NCBI RefSeq assembly: GCF_021134715.1
Contig: NC_060026.1
Location: 15,553,001 to 15,617,000, forward strand
Reading direction: 5' to 3'
DNA from: Daphnia pulex
Lineage: Eukaryota > Arthropoda > Branchiopoda > Diplostraca > Daphniidae
DNA: 64,000 nucleotides
Positions 48,926-58,963 of this stretch are shown piece after piece (the first letter of the stretch is position 1; the number at the start of each line of letters is the position of its first letter). The position numbers and the translations under genes are program-made. The notes below the pieces were generated by a model. The model was not told the origin of the DNA and did no database searches. It saw only the letters and a list, made by a program, of their open reading frames with translations.

Positions 48926-49570
48926 TTCAGACACTATAGCACAAAACAATGGCGACAGCAACCCAGGAAGGCGTTCTTTGAGTTTCGTCCGGAAAATTGT
49001 CAGACGTGTATAAAAGGCAAGAAAGGATAATAGAACACGTGTTTCTTTAGTCAAGAAGCGCAAAATTAACATAAAGCATGCATGCAGGCATGCACTACAC
49101 GAACTAGAATAAAATATGCAACCCAAGATGCAAAAGTGCAAAATGAAAATGATTAAAGGACATAATGCCATTCTAAGGGGGGGGGGGGGGGCTGGGCAAT
49201 GATTTGATTCAAGGGCTCGGTCCGCATTTGCATTGAAATTTTCGTGTTTTGAATTAATGTGCGCTTGTTGTTGTATAGCCTAAAGAATGTAGTAAGTATT
49301 ATGGGTGAGAGGACGTCCCAATGTCAATTGATGCCGAATTATTTGTTGGCTAAAAAAGGAATAAGAATAGGAAATGCTAATGGGCACTCAATTCGCAGCA
49401 AATTCTATCCTATCATTCTTTCCGAGTTTTGCTTAACGTCAAACCAAGCGCGTACTAATGTTTGGCAGTTATGTGAAAGAAGAGAGGTATACTATGCAAC
49501 ATTCGGTGAGGTTATATTAAAAAACATTGTCTGTTTATGTAACTGATTCCAATAATAACTCACGTCAAGT
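48926..49570. other. Far upstream region of array gene 8
   Basis: It aligns in blocks with 54300-54605 and 61285-61505 (AAAATTAACAT, AATAAAAT-TGCAACC, TTATTTGTTGGCT, GGAATAAGAA). It belongs to the unit duplicated with the right-hand genes. Small open frames here are not conserved between the copies. Confidence 0.5.
49177..49191 (+). repeat. Homopolymer run of 15 G
   Basis: An uninterrupted G run in otherwise AT-rich spacer. It lies inside the upstream region shared by the right-hand array genes but is absent from the corresponding places at 54400 and 61285. Confidence 0.9.
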
Positions 49571-49707
49571 TGTCAATCATCTCGTATAAGGAAAAAAAAG
49601 GCAGGGACGTGATCTCGTGGATGGCCTTTGGGGTCCTGGTAATCCTGAAGACGGATTCCAGTTAAAAATGGAGCGAAGATCATTTAAGGGACAGGCTGTC
49701 AACGGCT
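49571..49707 (+). promoter_or_regulatory. Conserved upstream module, copy for array gene 8
   Basis: The core GATCTCGTGGATGGCCTTTG, GGTCCTGGTAATCCTGAAGA and GTTAAAAATGGAGCGAAGAT blocks recur in the same order before the genes at 55060 and 62945 and in an orphan copy at 61563. It lies 60-200 bases upstream of the TATA box. It is conserved well above the surrounding spacer, so a cis-regulatory role is likely but not shown. Confidence 0.5.
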
Positions 49708-49766
49708 GAAATCTACATTTATGCCCGAATATACTAGATACATCATAGATATGACAGCGCATTTCG

Positions 49767-49799
49767 TATAAAAGACACGCCGGTTCAACTTTGTTTTCA
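49767..49799 (+). promoter_or_regulatory. TATA box and initiator of array gene 8
   Basis: TATAAAAG at 49767-49774, then ACACGCCGGTTCAACTTTG and TTTTCAGATTC with the initiator A at 49799, 32 bases down. The same arrangement and spacing occur before the genes at 55060 and 62945. Confidence 0.7.
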
Positions 49800-49895
49800 G
49801 ATTCAATTCGAATCGTCTTGGTGCCGCTCGTTTCTTTCTGGCTAGCAGCAAGGTTCCAGATATTCCAATCGGAGACGAAAGATATAATCGACACG

Positions 49896-52792
49896 ATGGC
49901 CGGAGCAATTGAAATCTTTTTGCCTTTCACTTTAATGTGTACTGCCATTTGGGCTTGTGAAGACGGCCAAGTCGACCACCTGACGGCGAGGCAAAGTTTG
50001 GATGAGCAACTGCAGGCCAATTCTTACCCCGCCAATCCGTGGGTGTTTCCTTACTACTACAACATCCAGCCACGATTGCCATTTGCAGGTAAAATGTACA
50101 GAATACTTTTATTGAAGCCACTTTTCTTAACTTTTCAATGATATTTTTCTTTTATTTAAAGGGTATGCTGATGCGGCCCGGATACCTTTTTACCGAAAGT
50201 CACCAGGCTATTTCGCCAAAAGTGAGTAACAAAAATACGTCTATTACTAAGTTCACCGAATGTTAACTTAATGTTATTGTAAGTTGAACTTATGTTAGCC
50301 TACTAAAGTTAACTGTTAAATTAATAATGAACTTTGCATTTGAAAAGGAAATCATTTCTTATCATTTAGTTGATGTCAATGACGGCTATAGACAAGAAGA
50401 TCGTTTAGGTTTTGGCAATTTGGGTGCCAATCTGTTCAGCAGTCTATTCACCCTACCAACCCGACCCTTTAGGCCGTTCGCCAACCTCGTCGGCAGGATG
50501 GATGCCTGTACCTGTACGTCATCCAGTGGCGACGCCGGAATCTGTACATCAGCTTTGGCCTGTTCCTTACTTTCTAGAAAGCCTAGCGGTTCCTGTAATC
50601 TTGGCAGAGTCTGCTGCGTTGGTAAGTCTATTTACCAATTAATTTTCATTTTCAAATCCATTTAATTTTGTAATCAAATGTTTAAAATTCAAACATATTC
50701 ATATTATAACAGACGTACTTGCCACTTGTGGGGGTACGGTTACTCTGAACAACACTTACTGGCAATCTCCCTCTACTCCCGTTAGTGCTCCTTCCACCTG
50801 CGCGTTGACTGTCCGGCTGGACAGTACACTGGCGGAACAAGCCTTGCCTATTTGCCAAATTCGGTATGCGATCGAAATCATCTTTATTTTACACAGCAGA
50901 TGGGACCACAGATTAATACAATATTCTCTTTTTTTTTATAGGTTGGACTTTGTTTCGTTCACGACCGCCCAGCCAACAGCCGGAACCTGCACGGACACCT
51001 TCCAAGTTAGCGGAGCAACGACTGTAGCTCCAACCATTTGCGGCAATAATGACGGGCAACACAGTAAGCAAAATCAAATATGCATTCCATCTAAACCAAT
51101 AAATATTAATGAACTTGTTTTTATGTGCTTAAAACAAATTTCAGTGTACCTCGACGTCCCTTCGTCCGCCAGTACTCCTACTGACGTTCGACTCACTTTT
51201 AATTTTGCTGCTGGAATGACCACTCGTTCGTGGAAAATAAAAATTGCATTGCTTCCTTGTGGTACCACATACCTCGGTAAGAATAAGATCCAAGATATCC
51301 TTTTAAAAATCGACTCACAAATAACTTCTACTATTTCATATTTAATGTATCACAGCTCCGACAGATTGTCTCCAATACTTTTCTGCAGCTTCCGGGAGGG
51401 TCAAGTCGTTCAACTGGCAGGATGTCGCCGGAACGGCAACTCGTCAACTCAACAATCAAGATTACAACATTTGTTTCCGGACGGAACTTGTGTCGTCTCA
51501 AGTTTGTATCATTCATCGCACATCAGTCAATTTAATCGCAGGATTTCAACAAATTTATTAATTTTTATTCAGAGGGCGACCCAAATGTGTTTGTCAATTT
51601 GTGCCGTGTCTAACGGTGGTGACGCATTTTCTATTACCACGCCCACCAGCACCGATGCCGCTGCTGCCACTGCTGCCGTCGTCACAGCTACAACGAACCT
51701 GGCCAAAGCCCAAACGACGTTAACCAATGCCCAAGCTACTCTTGCCACAGCACAAACCACTCTTGCGGATGCCCAAACTGCCCTTACAAACGCCCAAAAC
51801 AACATAGCACCCACACAGGCTGCTCTTACCGCTGCACAAGACGCCCTTGCCACTGCCCAGGACGCAGTCCCAGTGGCCGAAACGGCACTTACCGATGCAC
51901 AGGGTGCTCTCACCACCGCCGAAACTGACCTTGCCACTGCACAAGGTACCCTTACAGATGCACGAACGGCTCTTAACAAGGCATACATCGATCTCGCCGC
52001 TGCCATGGCTGCTATCCCACCGGATTATGCTGCCATTGATGTTGCCCGAGCTGCCCTCACCACTGCCCAAACCGCCATCATTGACGCTCTAGCGGTAGTC
52101 GACGGTGCTCAAACAGTTGCCAATACTGCCCAAACCAACGTCAATAATGCACAGACCACTCTCACTAACAAACAAACCGCGGTGACGGATGCTCAAACTG
52201 CAGTCGACACTGCTCAACTCGCTGCCGTTAATGCCCAAACTGCAGTCACTGACGCCCAAACTGCCGTCGATACTGCCCAAACAAACGTCAACAACGCACC
52301 AGCCGCCGTCACCGATGCTCAAACTGCCGTGACAACCGCTCAAGCCGCACTCACGGCCGCTCAAACTGCTGCCGCCAATGCCGTCGCTTCTGCGGCCGCA
52401 CTTTCCGGTGTGGGCACAAGTGCCATTGTGAACGGAGTCAACACGGCCACTTGCCTCTACGATTTCCTCCTTATCTCCAGTGCCCAGGATTCTACGAATG
52501 TTGAAGCGGACCGATACTGCGGCAACGCCCTCAATCCAGCCACAACTCCAATTGCCACCAGTGTTCCAGTGTGCAGTAAGTTCAAATCAATTTAATAGAT
52601 AAGTTAGTTTTGATGAAAATAAAACTCATGAACTAAACAACATTTAATATTAATTTAGCTCCAATCAAGCCATTCAGAATGACATTTCAAACCGACAACA
52701 CTGAAGAAGCGGTGGCTGCAGGTGCGAACATTCTTCCGGCACCAGCCGATACAGCAAACACTGGATTTTGCCTCGATTATCAAGAGAAATGA
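49896..52792 (+). CDS. Secreted double-CUB protein with giant heptad hairpin (array gene 8)
   Basis: Exons: 49896-50088, 50162-50221, 50370-50621, 50713-50863, 50942-51063, 51145-51276, 51356-51501, 51573-52575, 52659-52792; 730 residues, the largest of the array. Exons 1-5 are of the right-hand type (ACEDGQVDHLTARQ, short exon 3 of 252 bases, FQVSGATTVAP). Exons 7-9 and the 3' flank are of gene 6 type (DVAG-ATRQLN, TTPTSTDAA, PAPADTANTGFCLDYQEK). Exon 8 has 334 codons owing to a 270-residue heptad insert. The exon 3 knot has a seventh cysteine (DACTCTSS), odd for a secreted domain. Only one ATG (MAGAIEIF) is available here, whereas the sisters have two in a row. Exon 2 is short and keeps only part of the usual YEGRTP region. 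Confidence 0.88.
51642..52451 (+). repeat. Alanine-rich heptad (21-base) repeat in CUB 2 of array gene 8
   Basis: About 29 heptads of the form xxLxxAQ or xxVxxAQ (TTLTNAQ, TTLADAQ, TALTNAQ, TAVTDAQ, TAVDTAQ, TNVNNAQ). Leu/Val and Ala alternate at 3-4 spacing, as in the a and d positions of a coiled coil with small residues. The helix is broken at IPPDY (52012-52027), leaving about 126 residues before and 131 after. The second arm has more near-identical DNA units (51 to 63-base blocks around 52190-52330) than the first, so it was probably the more recently expanded. No cysteine or aromatic residue except two Tyr near the turn. Confidence 0.9.
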
Positions 52793-53067
52793 GCATTGCT
52801 TGGCAATCAGCCAGTACCTTGGTAAAGAGCCTTGTTTTTGTGCAATGCAAATTCAGATATTTTAACTTGTTATTTGTTAATAGGTGGTGAATGCCTGAAT
52901 GGACTTTTTGGTTAGCTCGTATTTCTTTGTAGGATATTTAAGTTGGTCCTGGTTTAAGTTGATTGGTTAATATATATATTTTTTTCAAGCCATTGCTTTT
53001 TTTAAAAGTGTTTTGATTTTCACCTTCCCGTACTCACTGTTGTCTGTTACTCTGTTGTGGTCGGTAT
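52793..53067. other. 3' flank of array gene 8
   Basis: It resembles the 3' flank of gene 6 (42936-43190) in several blocks, and unlike that of gene 9, which supports a gene 6-like origin of the 3' half of array gene 8. No clear polyadenylation signal was found before the repeat. Confidence 0.5.
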
Positions 53068-54241
53068 TATATTAGTGTCGTCTGCTGACTCTGCTCTAGT
53101 CTTGTTCACCAGTTTTGGAAAAAAGAGACAAAGTTTAATAAGATTTACACAAAAATGGAACATAACTTATTTGGAAACGTACGTGGCTGCACGTAAATTG
53201 TACAACAAATAAAATATAAAAATGTGGTCGTCGTGTGAACTCTGTGGTGACATGGCTCTCTAGCATGATTTCTAATCCATGCTGCTGTTTGCATGCTTAT
53301 ATGCTGTTTGGCAGGTAAAGTTAAAATAAAACTGTAAAACTAAGAATACAAATGGAAAGATTATGGGGCTTAGAAAAGAAGAGTTAAACCTGTTCCTTTT
53401 TGAAATATTAGTTCCTGACGTGACCATATAGCATTTATATGTTGATGCATGGCAGTTTGTTTGCACTGTAACATTTTCCGGCCTTTATGCAAAATTTGAG
53501 GCATGAGCCAGCCATCATAACCACAAGTTATGCAAGTTTTACTTACAGTGTTGGTAGATCTCTCATCAGCAATAATCTCATCCTCATCGCTTGGGTGATG
53601 ATTTTTGTTACTTTCGTTCCTGAGCTAGATATTTTATTTATGCATTGGCCTACATGGCAAACTTAAATTTAAAACCTACTAAATTTAAAGTTTAATTAAC
53701 AATTAGGGCTAACTGTTATTTTCAACTTTTCCTCCCTTGTTGTTTCTGTAAATATTTTTCGTAACCTATTTTTTATTTTTATTTAGATAAACAGCATCCC
53801 TCTTGATTGGAGAAACTACCGATGTCGGCCGGATTACGTACTTCCGCAATTCTTAAAAAACCCTCTGTCCTCGTGTACACCCATGTGTGTGTGGGTGTAT
53901 TCACGGGGACCCCCCTTTTTCCTATCCCGCCTGGTGTATACTCAATTAATCCTGCGGATGGAGCACCTGTGGATTCCTGGCCGTATTTCCCACTGGGCAT
54001 AAAGGTAGGAAAAATGTATCTCCATTCTTCTTTTTTGACTATTTGGTGGCGTTGGTTATAATCAGTCATGACATAGTATGAGTACGATTATTCCTGAGCT
54101 GCTTATTCGGAACTGCTTCTCTTGTATTTCACAACTTTGCCTTTTGGTAAACAACCAAATGTTTTAACTTAAACACTTCAAGCAAAGTGCAACTAGACAA
54201 TTTTATTAACCAAGAGGGACACATACTGGCACCTCCTTCTT
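53068..54241 (+). repeat. Interspersed repeat, subfamily A, longest + copy
   Basis: It runs from TATATTAGTGTCGTCTGCT to GAGGGACACATACTGGCACC and is collinear with the minus-strand copy at 25345-26500, including CCTATCCCGCCTGGTGTATA, GATGGAGCACCTGTGG, ACTATTTGGTGG and AGTGCAACTAGACAATTTT. The upstream GTCGATTTTTAAT block of the other two copies is missing. It sits exactly between the 3' flank of array gene 8 and the upstream region of array gene 9. Confidence 0.7.
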
Positions 54242-54655
54242 TACTAAAAGGTCTATTGAATTTCAATTTGATTTCCAAGTCCAAAGAAAGAATAGAAGAC
54301 GAAAATTAACATATAACACATAAGGGCATATACACTGCGAAATAGAATAAAATTTGCAACCAAAGACTAACTTTAGGATAATGTTTGAAGGACACCCATT
54401 TTAAGTCTGCAATAATTCGATTCATGGGCTTGTTGCGCATTTCTATCACTATTCCTGTTGTGTCTTGATGACGAAAAAGGGAAGAATCGCGCAAGAGGAC
54501 ACATACGTGACACGCTGCCACGTCAATAAATTCCAAGTGATTTGTTGGCTCAAAAGGAATAAGAAGGAAATACTGATGGGCAATCAATTCACAGCAAATT
54601 CTCATTTCTTTTTTTAGCTACCGCTTACTGGTGTTTAGCATTTGTGTGAAAAACA

Positions 54656-54897
54656 GGGGATAGCAAATATATGCTAATATTCTGTTAAATTGGCGCTTGT
54701 TCGTCCCTCTAGTTTCATTTAATAAGTCATTGTCATGCCAATAACTTCGTAAAAGGAGAGACAGGAATAGACAGTTTAGAACCAATCCAGCTCGACAGGA
54801 TCTCGTGGGCGCTTTGGGGTCGTAATCCTGAAGACGGATCCGAGTTATAAATGGAGCGGAGATCAATTAAAAGGACAAGGTTATTGTCGACGGCTGA
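54656..54897 (+). promoter_or_regulatory. Conserved upstream module, copy for array gene 9
   Basis: It starts GGGGATAGCAAATATATGCT and includes AACTTCGTAAAAGGA, GATCTCGTGGGCGCTTTGGG, CGTAATCCTGAAGACGGATC and ATGGAGCGGAGATCAATTAA. It is the fullest copy and serves as the reference for those at 49571, 61563 and 62564. Confidence 0.55.
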
Positions 54898-54944
54898 TGT
54901 ATAGGCTGGCGCTCATGTCTATAGATTCAACGGAAGAATTTTCG

Positions 54945-54977
54945 TATAAAAGACACTCCGGTTGAACTTTGATTTCA
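54945..54977 (+). promoter_or_regulatory. TATA box and initiator of array gene 9
   Basis: TATAAAAG at 54945-54952, then ACACTCCGGTTGAACTTTGA and TTTCAGAT with the initiator A at 54977, 32 bases down. Confidence 0.7.
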
Positions 54978-55059
54978 GATACAATTCGAATCGCCTTCGT
55001 GTCGCTTGTTCTTTTCGTCTATCGGACCCAGAAATTTTCAGTTATACGAAAGAGTCGAC

Positions 55060-57161
55060 ATGATGGCACGAGCAATTGAAATCTTTTTGTCTTTCAGTTT
55101 GATTTTGACTACCATCTGGGCTTGTAAGGATGGCCAAGTCGACCAACTGACAGCAAGGCAAGGGTTGGATGAGTTTCTGAATGCAAATTCTTACCCCACC
55201 AACCCGTGGGTGTTTCCTTACAACTACAACATCCAACCACGATTGCCATTTGCAGGTAAAGTCGGCAGAATTCTAATTACATATTTTTTCCTGTTTTCAT
55301 TTCATTGTTGTTTTCAAGTACATGTTTAAATTTAAATTTTTTTTTTTATAATTAAAAGGGTATGCCAATACATACGAAGGACGAACCCCCTCCAACAGAA
55401 AGCCACCAGGATATTTCGCAAAGGGTGAGTTACATCATTTATTGATAGCCTTCTTTTTATTTTGTGGAATTGAAATAAATTTTAATGCCTGCCTAAATGA
55501 CTTGAAAATTTTAAAAAATAATAATAAAACTTGTTTTGTTCCAGTTGATGCCGATTACTACAACGACCAAGAAGGTCGTTTTGGGTTGAGTGGTTTGGGT
55601 GCCAATCTGCTAAACATTGGCCTGTTCAACAACCGGTTCAATCCAAGATGGAGACCATTCGCCAACCTTGCCAGCAGCTTGGAAGCCTGTACGTCACCCA
55701 GTGGCGACGCCGGAATCTGTACCCCAGGATCGGTCTGTTCCTTATTTTCTGGACGGCCTAGCGGCTCCTGTACCCAGGGAAAAGTCTGCTGCGTCAGTAA
55801 GTCTAAAAAGTCTACTTTGTTTTCATTTGACAATGTTTCACTCATTATCGATCGTATTTCTAACAGATGTAGTCAACAGTTGTGGAGGTACGGTGACTTT
55901 GAACAACACGTACTGGCAATCTTCCTCTACTCCGGTTAATGCCCCTTCCACTTGCGTAATGACGGTTCGCTTGGACAATAAACTCGTGGAACAAGCGGCG
56001 CCTATTTGTCAAATTCGGTATGAAATCGTTTTTTTAACACTAGATGAGACTGTAGAACCAATAAACAAATTATTGTTGTAGGCTGGACTTTGTTTCGTTC
56101 GCGATCGCCCAGCCAACAGCCGGAACCTGCACGGACACCTTCCAAGTTGGTGGAGCAACGACTGTGGCTCCTACCATTTGTGGTACCAATGCCGGGCAAC
56201 ACAGTAAGCAAAATACAAAACACGCTTTCGAAATATAGAATTAATAGCGCAATAGAAATTTGATTCTGTTTTTTTTCTCTAAATAATTTCAGTGTATCTC
56301 GATGTTCCATCATCTGCTACTTCTCCTACCGATGTCCAACTCATTTTCAATTTCGCTGGATCAGCTACTCGTTCATGGAACATCAAAATAGCGATGCTAC
56401 CCTGTGGGGCCTCTTACCTAGGTATCGTTTTCTACTGAATAGTAAAATTTAGTAATATAATTACAATTGAAAGTGTAATGTACATTTCTTGGATTTCCCA
56501 TGTCATTTTCTAGCACCTCCGGATTGTCTCCAATATTTCACTACCGGAGCAGGTCAAGTCAAATCATTCAACTGGCAAGACTCCGATGCTGCCCAGCAAC
56601 TTAATAACCAAAATTACAACATTTGCTTCAGGACTGAGCTTGTTGCATCAGGAGCGGTACGAATAAAATTCTTTCTCAAAAATTAAACATGTTGCAATTG
56701 TGATTTAAAATCTGTTTAAATATCAAAGAGAGCGACCCAGCTGTGCGTGTCAACTTGTACGACGACAACCACCGGTGTTGGCTTTTTGTTAACTGGTGAC
56801 AACAGTGGCGTTGCTAATTTCGGTACAGGTGACGACACATGTACCTACGATTTCCTTGCCATTCCCGGTGGACAGGATCAAGCGGACCCCTTCGCTTTCT
56901 ACGATCGTTACTGTGGCGGTACTATTGGAAAAATTTGCAGTGAGTTAAATTTTTTCAAATAACCCAACTAAATTTTTTTAAATTTTACTAAACGTTAAAT
57001 ATTCTATTGTAGCCAAAATCAGTCCCTTTAGAATGAGTTTTGGAACTGACGGCACTGAGGAGAAAGTTACTCCTAATCCGGTTACAATTTCGCTACCCGC
57101 TACTGCTACAATTGATAAGGCCAATACCGGATTCTGCCTTACTTATCAAGAACAAGCATAA
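55060..57161 (+). CDS. Compact secreted double-CUB protein without loop insert (array gene 9)
   Basis: Exons: 55060-55255, 55359-55424, 55545-55796, 55867-56017, 56082-56203, 56293-56421, 56514-56656, 56729-56939, 57013-57161; 472 residues, the smallest complete member. Two ATG codons stand in a row; the first is used here. The mature start is ACKDGQVDQLTARQGLDEF, right-hand type. Exon 8 has only 70 codons: after CTTTTTGVGFLLT a dozen residues lead straight to CTYDFLAI. It therefore shows the bare CUB 2 loop against which the inserts of other genes can be measured. Exon 9 is diverged, and the protein ends TYQEQA instead of DYQEK/R. The nearest AATAAA is at 57613-57618. Confidence 0.88.
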
Positions 57162-57649
57162 ACCAGGTGGACAACGCCCAATGTTTTTATTTTATTTTAT
57201 TTTAAAGAAAAATGAACTAAATTATCCTGGTGGTGGGTGTTTTAAATATTCTGATAAAAAGGCTAGCAACTAGGTCATTTTTAGAGATTTCTGTGCCAGT
57301 TGCTTGTTATTCGAAATAATGTTTTTACTTACAGCTTCCTTTTTAGAATTACTATACAGACAAAGAGACAAGGAACAAGGGTAAATTATAATCGCACATC
57401 AATGTAGGTTATTGGTAGTCGGCTTTTGTATCACATCTCCTTCGAATAAGTAACACTTATTACCGCAACCCGAAGAATAATGGTGTACTTGCGAATTTCA
57501 TTCACTGAACTCACACCCCGTCATCTTAAGGGAAATTATTTGTTTACTGCTGTATTTTAATTGATTTCTTTTGCTGTATTTCTGCAACTGATGGAGTTTA
57601 GGCACAAAAAAAAATAAACTTCTTTAAAAGATTATTCCTCATTTTACCG
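57162..57649. other. 3' flank of array gene 9
   Basis: AT-rich, with an AATAAA at 57613-57618. No further gene or repeat is seen. Confidence 0.5.
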
Positions 57650-58045
57650 GTCGACAAACCTGGTAGAAAATTACGAAATTGAGGCCAGAGTCAACTACAT
57701 TTATCCCAGGACTATCTAATGGTTTTTTTGCGGGGATTTCGCTTTCCCATAAAACAAATTATTTCATTTATTTTCAGCGATGCAGTGTTGAACTGAAAAA
57801 CTGTGCTATTACATTGCACAGCTGCAGTTGACTTTGTTCGGGAATTTTTCTGGTGTTGCGAAACGGCCGCATTATTAATGTTTTGAATGGAGTTCATCGC
57901 TTTATTCTTGGGTTCCAGGCATCGCTACCGCCGCTGCTTGGAATTTCATCCAAGCAATCACATAAGATGGACAGATCCGGACAATATTACAGCAGTTCTT
58001 CGGCGGATTTTGACAAACTCTTGCATTCTTAAGAAGAAAACGAAC
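57650..58045 (+). pseudogene. Promoter remnant of a gene 7-like copy, no gene body
   Basis: It matches 44240-44830, upstream of array gene 7, including TTTTTGCGGGGATTTC, TTGCACAGCTGCAGTTGACT, GGTGTTGCGAAACGGCCGCA and the core-promoter string ATAAGATGGACAGATCCGGA followed by CAATATTACAGCAGTTCTTC. Where the signal-peptide exon should follow, the sequence instead becomes GGAAATGCGGATGGGCAGTC and ATTCACAACAAATTC, which belong to the upstream region of the right-hand genes. It is the scar of a deletion or unequal exchange that removed one array gene. Confidence 0.65.
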
Positions 58046-58584
58046 GCAACGAAGGAAATGCGGATGGGCAGTCAATTCACAACAAATTCCGCTCAACTCT
58101 AATTACGGCTGACTACCGCTGTGTGAGCGAATGGAAATCATGCCAGAGGGTTGTAAGTATACTTTCTGTTTCTACATTTCTACAATTTAACTAGCTTAAC
58201 GATTGTCCATAGCAACGTACAAAACAAATAATATCAGACCATCGTGACATTAGACTGACATTCAAAATTATAATCTAAAAACTTATCTTTTTTCGACAGG
58301 GATTATATAAACACAAAGACCTGTTTATTTCAATTTATCACTAACCGTTATCAATAAGTTAAACGCAACAATGGGTCGTTGAAACTTATGTCCAGTTTAA
58401 GTTTGTTCAAAACATTATAACAAAATAAAAACATTATAAAATTATTTCTCATTGTAACCAATTCCGAACAACTAAAGAAAGGCGCATTCTCACTCAATCA
58501 ATTTGATTTGCTGTTGATTTTAATTTGTTGGACTAAAAATTGACGAAAAATGGGCAATTTACAGGTGAGTCCGCAGAGTCATGA
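58046..58584. other. Spacer upstream of the C1q gene
   Basis: A junction block from the right-hand upstream region ends near 58090 (GCGGATGGGCAGTCAATTCA). The rest is AT-rich with no supported feature. Confidence 0.4.
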
Positions 58585-58617
58585 TATAAAGCGGCGTCAT
58601 GACAACCGATCGGATCA
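58585..58617 (+). promoter_or_regulatory. TATA box and initiator of the C1q gene
   Basis: TATAAA at 58585-58590 and GATCAGTGG with the initiator A at 58617 are 32 bases apart. The box lies between two GTCATGA/TCATGAC elements (the first incomplete). The leader to the ATG would be about 350 bases. Confidence 0.5.
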
Positions 58618-58963
58618 GTGGGGAGCCGGGAGCGGGAGCCATCACGAATCGAAGAACTGGATAAAGCGGGATATTCGTCGTCCGAAAAAAATTTATTTCT
58701 CTCAAAAGGACCTGTAGATTCAACTTAACGGAATAATTGGATTATATGGTTTCGTATCAACTCGAACCATCTTAAAACAAATATTTTTGCTCAAGAATAA
58801 CAATCTCGAATCAAAAGTATCTGTAGTTATCTTTTATGGACTCGTTGCAAGATAGGCGATTGATAAAACCGCGCAAAAGGTATTTCAACTAGAAAGTGAG
58901 TTTTTCTATCGATTGTTACCTGTCGCTTTCGTTACACTTTGGTACAACGAAAATCGAGTAAAA

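Noticed and set aside
51569-52006. Antisense open frames over the heptad repeat
   Set aside because: They are the reverse complement of a 21-base repeat, which stays open automatically. Composition is Ala/Val/Arg only, with no start or splice context.
51642-52451. Heptad region as bacterial transfer or contamination
   Set aside because: Ala-rich heptads resemble some bacterial and phage proteins, but here they are in frame inside a CUB exon with intact neighbours, and shorter versions occupy the same site in two other genes.
50805-52595. A 596-codon open frame taken as one exon
   Set aside because: It runs through introns 4 to 7 of array gene 8. Introns 4 and 5 happen to be multiples of three without stops and introns 6 and 7 together restore the frame, but exon 7 is read in the wrong frame. 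The spliced model restores both CUB domains.
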